Below are positions 5,860 through 6,075 of a DNA stretch of 6,075 nt, in pieces. The stretch is from Gemmatimonadota bacterium (GTDB lineage: Bacteria > Gemmatimonadota > Gemmatimonadetes > Gemmatimonadales > GWC2-71-9): the NCBI GenBank assembly GCA_029862935.1, contig JAOTWK010000226.1, positions 1 through 6,075 on the forward strand, in the 5' to 3' direction. Below the pieces are notes generated by a model. The model was given only the letters and a program-made list of their open reading frames with translations, was not told where the DNA came from and did no database searches. How positions within the stretch are numbered: the first letter of the stretch is position 1; each line of letters opens with the position of its first letter. Both the position numbers and the translations under genes were made by a program.

Positions 5860-6075
5860 GTGCGATATGCTCTAGCGCTCGGTCTTCTGCTCGCGGCAGC
5901 TTGCACGTCGGCCACCGCCCCCACCGTGGGTGAGGAATTTCAGCTCGCCGTTGGCGAGCGGGTGTCGATCCCGGAGGAGAACCTGTGGCTTCGGTTTCTC
6001 GGGATCGCTTCCGATTCTCGCTGTCCCAGTGACGTAGTGTGTGTGTGGGAGGGTGACGGTGCGGTGCTGATCGAG
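5860..6075 (+). CDS. Predicted lipoprotein or secreted protein, 3'-truncated by the window edge
   Basis: Seventy-two residues are visible and the frame is still open at the last base. The GTG start is read as Met: MRYALALGLLLAAAC is a short signal peptide with a basic second residue, a hydrophobic core and a lipobox-like LAAAC, so C15 may be lipidated. The -3 position is Ala rather than the usual Leu, which makes lipidation likely but not certain. The mature part begins with a Ser/Thr/Ala/Pro linker, then FQLAVGERVSIPEENLWLRF and the block SDSRCPSDVVCVWEGDG (51-67). That block, with two cysteines six residues apart and a tryptophan, resembles a small domain seen in many uncharacterised bacterial lipoproteins. 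No function is known to me. It has its own promoter and ribosome site and is divergent from the DUF1579 gene. Confidence 0.8.
   Translation, partial: MRYALALGLLLAAACTSATAPTVGEEFQLAVGERVSIPEENLWLRFLGIASDSRCPSDVVCVWEGDGAVLIE

Overview
The window is GC-rich bacterial chromosome (roughly 60% G+C by eye), densely coding, with five genes and short intergenic gaps. The combination of a Rieske/glutamate-synthase fusion, a large membrane-embedded spermidine-synthase-like protein, a secreted DUF1579 protein and short degenerate tandem repeats at a gene junction would fit an environmental lineage such as Gemmatimonadota or a neighbouring soil/sediment phylum. That assignment is an inference; there is no rRNA or phylogenetic marker here. 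I see no mobile element, CRISPR array, tRNA or rRNA.

Layout: (1) 1-480 (+) is the 3' part of a conserved gene of unknown function that runs in from the left edge. (2) 483-2132 (+) follows at once, or overlaps it by 4 bp if the ATG at 477 is used. It encodes a two-domain redox protein: an N-terminal Rieske [2Fe-2S] domain and the FMN/[3Fe-4S] domain of glutamate synthase. These two genes look like one operon. (3) Between its conserved C-terminus and the next gene (2086-2183) lie three short tandem-repeat blocks with periods of 8, 7 and 9 bp; the first encodes an arginine-rich tail on the redox protein. (4) 2180-2536 (-) is a small four-helix DoxX-family membrane protein, convergent with the redox gene. 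(5) 2632-4977 (+), divergent from DoxX, is a 781-residue protein with about 16 predicted membrane segments flanking a central SAM-binding spermidine-synthase-like domain. (6) A strong hairpin at 4995-5030 separates it from (7) 5055-5669 (-), an exported DUF1579 protein with a clear ribosome site. (8) The 190-bp divergent intergenic region 5670-5859 holds a perfect 9-bp inverted repeat and a good sigma-70-like promoter that serves (9) the start of a predicted lipoprotein (5860 to the right edge, +).

Apart from the first pair, the genes alternate in strand and are probably separate transcription units; nothing shows that they form one pathway. The points most worth a second look are the redox fusion with its unknown operon partner, loss of the usual catalytic aspartate in the spermidine-synthase-like domain, and the operator-like inverted repeat. 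I do not see convincing evidence for a wholly new multi-gene system in this window.
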